Under the pieces are notes generated by a model, which searched no databases, was not told the origin of the DNA, and was given only the letters and a program-made list of their open reading frames with translations. The translations under genes and the position numbers were made by a program. From an uncultured Clostridia bacterium (lineage in GTDB: Bacteria; Bacillota; Clostridia; Oscillospirales; Acutalibacteraceae), in the NCBI GenBank assembly GCA_947364045.1, contig CANARN010000001.1:97506-161505 (forward strand): a DNA stretch of 64,000 bases, written 5' to 3'. Position 1 is the first letter of the stretch, and the number at the start of each line of letters is the position of its first letter. Positions 60,939-64,000 of the stretch are shown here, in pieces.

Positions 60939-61790
60939 TTACCTCTTAAATAAAATGGGATATTCATTATAAAATGTTTTAAGAATATTTTCTGTTACTT
61001 CTTTTGTCTTTTGCAATTGTCCCCATCTTTTAATAGCGTTGTCGGTATCATCAAACAGACGAATGTGGCTTTTAAATACTAAAAATCCTGGAGTATAATA
61101 TAGATCATAAACTTTATCATCCGTATGAGCAAAATAATCCTGTACGGGATGTAGTGCATATCCAAGATATTTTAATCCTTCATCTAACCATGTGCTGTAA
61201 TGCTTACCACTAAGTTTTAAATTTTCAGCTTCATCAAAGTAAACCATAGCGGCTAATAGCATGAATGTCATTATAATTATTCTAGAATCTACTTGATCAC
61301 TAGGGTTAGTGTTAAAATGCCATGACTGATAAAAAACAGGGTTAAATTCGCTATCAACATCATTGCAATTGAAAGCAATAATATATGCATGCCGCCTGTC
61401 AAATCCAATACATTTTGCCCAATAATACGTGCCGTAATAATCTCCATTTGATTTATTATATGGGACATAATAACTATCCATTTTTGACAATGCGTAATCC
61501 ATTTTATTTTTTACTTTATTTTCTAATAATGCTCCTGAATGCACATCATTCGCCCAATATCCAGTATTGTCAGTTTTATTCACCGGATTATTATCACAAT
61601 ATGCAAAGAGATTAGCATTATGCGTTTGACCTTGGGTTGCGAGTAGAATGTTGGTATCATCGCAGTTAATGAAACGTCCCCATTCGGGGTTGTAGTATCT
61701 GCTTTGGAGATAGTAAAGTCCTGTTGTGAAATCGTAATTGTAACCGCGGTAGGTAAGGGGGCAGAGGGCAGTGTAAAGAAGCGCCTCTTC
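60939..61790 (-). CDS. Orphan Rhs C-terminal cassette: Rhs core remnant fused to putative zinc-phospholipase-like toxin
   Basis: The frame is open from a stop at 61791-61793, so the gene has lost its 5' end; a GTG at 61583 is the first plausible internal start. The first 75 residues are the end of an Rhs core (LTYRGYNYDFTTGLYYLQSR, YYNPEWGRFINCDD, NLFAYCDNNPVNKTDNTGY). The variable part has SWHFNTN and LGYALHPVQDYFAHTDD, a His-x3-Asp-x3-His motif as in zinc-dependent phospholipase C-like proteins. It resembles the 62553 gene in both parts. It lies 6 bases before a membrane protein and looks like a silent toxin-immunity module that can be recombined onto a full Rhs gene. Confidence 0.65.
   Translation of the reverse strand, partial: EEALLYTALCPLTYRGYNYDFTTGLYYLQSRYYNPEWGRFINCDDTNILLATQGQTHNANLFAYCDNNPVNKTDNTGYWANDVHSGALLENKVKNKMDYALSKMDSYYVPYNKSNGDYYGTYYWAKCIGFDRRHAYIIAFNCNDVDSEFNPVFYQSWHFNTNPSDQVDSRIIIMTFMLLAAMVYFDEAENLKLSGKHYSTWLDEGLKYLGYALHPVQDYFAHTDDKVYDLYYTPGFLVFKSHIRLFDDTDNAIKRWGQLQKTKEVTENILKTFYNEYPILFKR
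61585..61769. repeat. Rhs core direct repeat, copy 1
   Basis: 185 bases aligning without gaps to 63184-63368 at about 90 percent identity (19 differences counted by eye), including an unbroken stretch of more than 40 bases. It encodes the end of the Rhs core in both cassettes. Confidence 0.85.
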
Positions 61791-61802
61791 CTAAATTTAG
61801 GT

Positions 61803-62540
61803 TTACTGCAATAAATTTGCAAAATCATTTAAAGCAATGCTGTATTTTGAATCATCATTAAAAGTTATAATTTCGCAAACAGAGATTGAATAATCTCCCA
61901 CCTCAAAAACAGAAAATACCGTTCTTTCTAATCTTTTATTAGGGAACATATAAAGATATGTCTTTCGGCTGTTTGCCGTTTGCGGGGAAATATAATAATT
62001 CACGTTTTCCACTGTACCCTGCTTTGCAAAACGGTCATAAATCAGCCTGTTTTTTCCGATTTCCTCTGACAGTAAACTCTTAAGCGTTTCAACGGAATCA
62101 TACTTACCGCCATTTAAAGCAAAATACGAATTAACATCGGATAAATCGCCTGAATAGAAATCATTATTATCTGAAATTGAGTCGGCAACGGCTTTTTTCG
62201 GAGCAACATATATTTTGACAGTTGAATAATGTTCGTCTGTAAAAGTATACTCAATTTGCATAGATGTAAATTGAGTATCCACCTCTATTTCCCTCGAAAA
62301 GCCGTTACCCTCGCTTACTTTTTTATAATTTTCTGTATCTCCGTCTGATTTTTCAAAAACATTTTTTATAATATTTTCGGGATTTTCATTGTCAAAGCAA
62401 CCGAGCTTTTCTATATCAGATAGGTTAACATTAACAGAACCTGTCCAACGCTGTATAAAGCAGGGGTAAATAAGGATTAAGATTATAACGCTGATAATAA
62501 TTAAAAGCCATTTTTTATTTTTGCTTAATTTTCTTTTCAA
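61803..62540 (-). CDS. Single-pass membrane protein, candidate immunity to the Rhs toxin at 62553
   Basis: Not recognised. 245 residues: a basic tip, one membrane helix (WLLIIISVIILILIYPCFI), and an extracytoplasmic domain with alternating strands (FTSMQIEYTFTDEHYSTVKI, TVENVNYYISPQTANSRKTY). The start is TTG at 62540 with AAGGGTGA upstream. It begins 12 bases after the Rhs-linked toxin gene, which fits an immunity role, and is not similar to the other candidate at 60420. Confidence 0.6.
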   Translation of the reverse strand: MKRKLSKNKKWLLIIISVIILILIYPCFIQRWTGSVNVNLSDIEKLGCFDNENPENIIKNVFEKSDGDTENYKKVSEGNGFSREIEVDTQFTSMQIEYTFTDEHYSTVKIYVAPKKAVADSISDNNDFYSGDLSDVNSYFALNGGKYDSVETLKSLLSEEIGKNRLIYDRFAKQGTVENVNYYISPQTANSRKTYLYMFPNKRLERTVFSVFEVGDYSISVCEIITFNDDSKYSIALNDFANLLQ

Positions 62541-62552
62541 GAAATATCACCC

Positions 62553-63608
62553 TTATATATAAATATATTTTAGCGGATCGTACAACCTTCTATTTTCTAA
62601 TTCCTGTGCGATTCCCAGACAGAAAAAGCCTGTCAATAAATCACATACCTGTCCTTTTGTATATTTAGTATTGAGATATATTCCGTTAGGGTCATCGTAC
62701 TTTTTACCTAAATGCAAATAAACAGCATGTGAAACATATATTTTACCTGGCATATTAACAATAGAAATTGGGATTCCAAAGTTGCCTCCAGGTCCACTAT
62801 GTGCAATCATATCTTGCAACGGGTGTAAAGCTACACCAAAATAAAAGAAAGCATTCTTTAAACTTTCTATACGTTTTTTACGATTTCCAATCGCCTTGTA
62901 ATATGAAGCGTCATCTAAATAATCAAACCCTATTTCTACAAATTCTTCAAATCTAATTTCTCGAGAGTCTCGTGCATTTGTTTTATATAAATTAGTGTTA
63001 AAATGAAAACTTTGACAATATTCGTTATAGAATTTCCAAGTAGCAGGATACTCTTTATCGGGATAAATGGAACCCCTTGATAATATATCTACAAATTCTG
63101 GAGCAAAAAATTCTTCAGCCATTTTTGTCGTACTTATCGTATGATAAGTTCCAAAATACCCCGTATAATCTACCATATTTACAGGGTTATTATCACAATA
63201 CGCAAAAAGGTTAGCATTATGAGTTTCGCCTTGGGCTGCGAGCAGGATGTTGGTGTCATCGCAGTTGAGGAAACGTCCCCATTCAGGATTGTAATATCTG
63301 CTTTGGAGATAGTAAAGTCCTGTTGTGAAATCGTAATTGTAGCCGCGGTAGGTGAGCGGGCAGAGGGCGGTAATGAGAGCGGCGTCCTGTTCTGTAAGGC
63401 TTTCATCACTCAAATGATACTCAATTTTTCCCCACGGGTCGTAGCTGTATTCCACAACTGTTTCACCGTCTTGGTTTACCATTGCAATAACGTCGCCCTG
63501 TAAATTGCGGACAAATGCAAACTGCGAAGCGTCATTGAGCATAAATCCCTGAGGTAAACCGCTGTCATCATAAATTACTTTTGACGTTATCGGTCCTACC
63601 TCGTGCAT
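62553..63608 (-). CDS. Short Rhs-core protein with putative zinc-phospholipase-like C-terminal toxin domain
   Basis: 351 residues. Residues 1-150 are the last part of an Rhs core: FAFVRNLQGDVIAMVNQDGE, YSYDPWGKIEYHLSD, LTYRGYNYDFTTGLYYLQSR and FAYCDNNPVNMVDYTGY; the long YD-repeat shell of complete Rhs proteins is missing. Residues 150-351 form the variable toxin: SFHFNTN (H202), RDSREI and GVALHPLQDMIAH (H262, D266, H270). The histidine and aspartate spacing suggests a zinc-dependent phospholipase C-type fold. The RBS is weak (AAAGG nine bases upstream) and no signal peptide is present. It is followed by its candidate immunity gene. Confidence 0.68.
   Translation of the reverse strand: MHEVGPITSKVIYDDSGLPQGFMLNDASQFAFVRNLQGDVIAMVNQDGETVVEYSYDPWGKIEYHLSDESLTEQDAALITALCPLTYRGYNYDFTTGLYYLQSRYYNPEWGRFLNCDDTNILLAAQGETHNANLFAYCDNNPVNMVDYTGYFGTYHTISTTKMAEEFFAPEFVDILSRGSIYPDKEYPATWKFYNEYCQSFHFNTNLYKTNARDSREIRFEEFVEIGFDYLDDASYYKAIGNRKKRIESLKNAFFYFGVALHPLQDMIAHSGPGGNFGIPISIVNMPGKIYVSHAVYLHLGKKYDDPNGIYLNTKYTKGQVCDLLTGFFCLGIAQELENRRLYDPLKYIYI
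63184..63368. repeat. Rhs core direct repeat, copy 2
   Basis: Partner of 61585-61769, same orientation, no gaps. Such homology allows exchange or deletion of the segment in between. Confidence 0.85.
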
Positions 63609-63646
63609 TGTTGTAACGCCTTTGTAGGTTTTTATGTGTGATAATA

Positions 63647-63716
63647 TGACACAAATACTTTTCGGGTGTCAGTGTGACACGCAAATTGTTTATACATCTA
63701 CGTGTCACGTCGACAC
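63647..63716. promoter_or_regulatory. Cluster of GTGTCA/TGACAC motifs upstream of the Rhs-core gene
   Basis: TGACAC at 63647, the palindrome GTGTCA-GTG-TGACAC at 63666-63680, GTGTCAC at 63702 and GACAC at 63712 occur within 70 bases, just upstream of the Rhs gene start. The arrangement resembles a multi-site operator, but no regulator is known here. Confidence 0.4.
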
Positions 63717-63760
63717 TGTCACTTTTTACAATATTAACAGCTTGTCCTATCTGTTTTTTT

Positions 63761-63784
63761 CAGGACAGAGAGCCGTTCTCTGTC
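63761..63784. repeat. AGGACA...TGTC hairpin, copy B (right border of Rhs cassettes)
   Basis: GACAGAGA and TCTCTGTC form a perfect 8-bp stem, followed by T5, so it also works as a plus-strand terminator. It matches copy A at 60426. Confidence 0.7.
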
Positions 63785-63795
63785 TTTTTATGCTT

Positions 63796-64000
63796 TTATA
63801 AACAATTTTTACTTATAAGTTCGTCTAATACTCTTTCCGTTGTTTGCTCGGCATTGAAATTAAAAGAATTTGTGCACATTAGGTTATATGAGGCAACATA
63901 TATTTTTTCTTTACTACTTATTACGAAAGAATAATAAACTAAGTTATATTTTGGTAAAACTTGATTTACTTTTGTTTTATAAACATAAGTGCAATTTATA
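63796..64000 (-). CDS. C-terminal fragment of an unidentified protein running in from the right edge
   Basis: The minus strand is open from the window edge to a TAA at 63796-63798, giving 68 residues such as NCTYVYKTKVNQVLPKYNLV and NAEQTTERVLDELISKNCL. The composition is a sensible protein, unlike the opposing short frame at 63674-63934. The protein is not recognised; it may be another small gene of the Rhs cassette region. Confidence 0.45.
   Translation of the reverse strand, partial: INCTYVYKTKVNQVLPKYNLVYYSFVISSKEKIYVASYNLMCTNSFNFNAEQTTERVLDELISKNCL

Noticed and set aside
61580..61828. 82-codon frame on the minus strand over the Rhs core repeat, and its counterpart at 63179-63409
   Set aside because: Both are out-of-frame shadows of the same Rhs core sequence; the true core reads in another frame.
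63674..63934. 86-codon plus-strand frame near the right edge
   Set aside because: It crosses the hairpin repeat and opposes a longer sensible minus-strand frame that ends at 63796.
59209..64000. Prophage or integrative element inserted at tRNA-Ala
   Set aside because: No integrase, phage gene or second copy of the tRNA 3' end was found in the window, so only a border of an accessory region is claimed.
1..64000. CRISPR arrays, rRNA genes, insertion sequences with transposase
   Set aside because: No regularly spaced repeats, rRNA signatures or transposase motifs were seen on reading both strands.

Overview
This window reads as a chromosomal segment of a low-to-mid GC, spore-forming clostridial Firmicute, most likely an Oscillospiraceae/Ruminococcaceae-type gut bacterium. 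The reasons are the forespore sigma factor SigG, a YlmC/YmxH protein, a SpoVB-type flippase, Gram-positive lipoprotein and wall-anchor signals, sigma-A promoters of TTGACA-N17-TATAAT type, a dockerin-like module, and clostridial gene orders (glmU-pth-mfd, relA-dtd-MBL-hemZ, spoVB-mazG-hup-rqcP). The species call is inference.

Layout. 1-3187: polyamine ABC operon potABCD on the minus strand (potD cut by the window edge). 3289-5329: DUF3781 protein, glycerophosphodiesterase and lipid kinase. 5510-8244: a vitamin B12 locus: an ECF S-component facing a two-gene operon (DUF4430 lipoprotein plus alpha/alpha-barrel surface protein) headed by a cobalamin riboswitch. 8251-16913: secreted lipase with dockerin-like tail, S1-domain protein, then DUF951-prfA, DUF2726, a TPR-like membrane protein, Sua5, coaE and an M18 aminopeptidase. 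17111-22465: GPH sugar symporter with a membrane-anchored partner, and an acyl ligase-ACP-acyltransferase fusion. 22478-31280 (minus): metallophosphoesterase, LtaS-like transferase, mfd-pth-glmU. 31432-43824 (plus): glycosyltransferase, recJ, relA/spoT, dtd, MBL hydrolase, hemZ, nucleoside kinase, spoVB-like, mazG, hup, rqcP. 43903-49975 (minus): dut, U32 peptidase, zapA, ylmC/ymxH, sigG, glmS. 50046-58865: membrane protein, pduL, two HAD phosphatases, EamA transporter, FkbM methyltransferase, D-lactate dehydrogenase-like protein, tRNA-Pro with repeats, two esterases and ogt. 59053-64000: AT-rich accessory region starting at tRNA-Ala, with two orphan Rhs C-terminal cassettes.

Two regions deserve most attention. 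First, 5510-8244 looks like a Gram-positive B12 capture module in which the two halves of the animal intrinsic factor/transcobalamin fold (alpha/alpha barrel and DUF4430-type beta domain) are separate surface proteins expressed from a B12-riboswitch transcript. Second, 60420-63784 carries two Rhs-core-linked, paralogous putative zinc phospholipase-like toxins. Each is followed by a different membrane protein likely to be its immunity factor, and the pair is bracketed by two copies of one hairpin repeat. A third oddity is a 276-bp element at 37865-38140 made of a closing stem around two long hairpin arms.

No CRISPR array, rRNA, integrase or transposase gene was seen. Function calls rest on reading motifs by eye; no database search was run.
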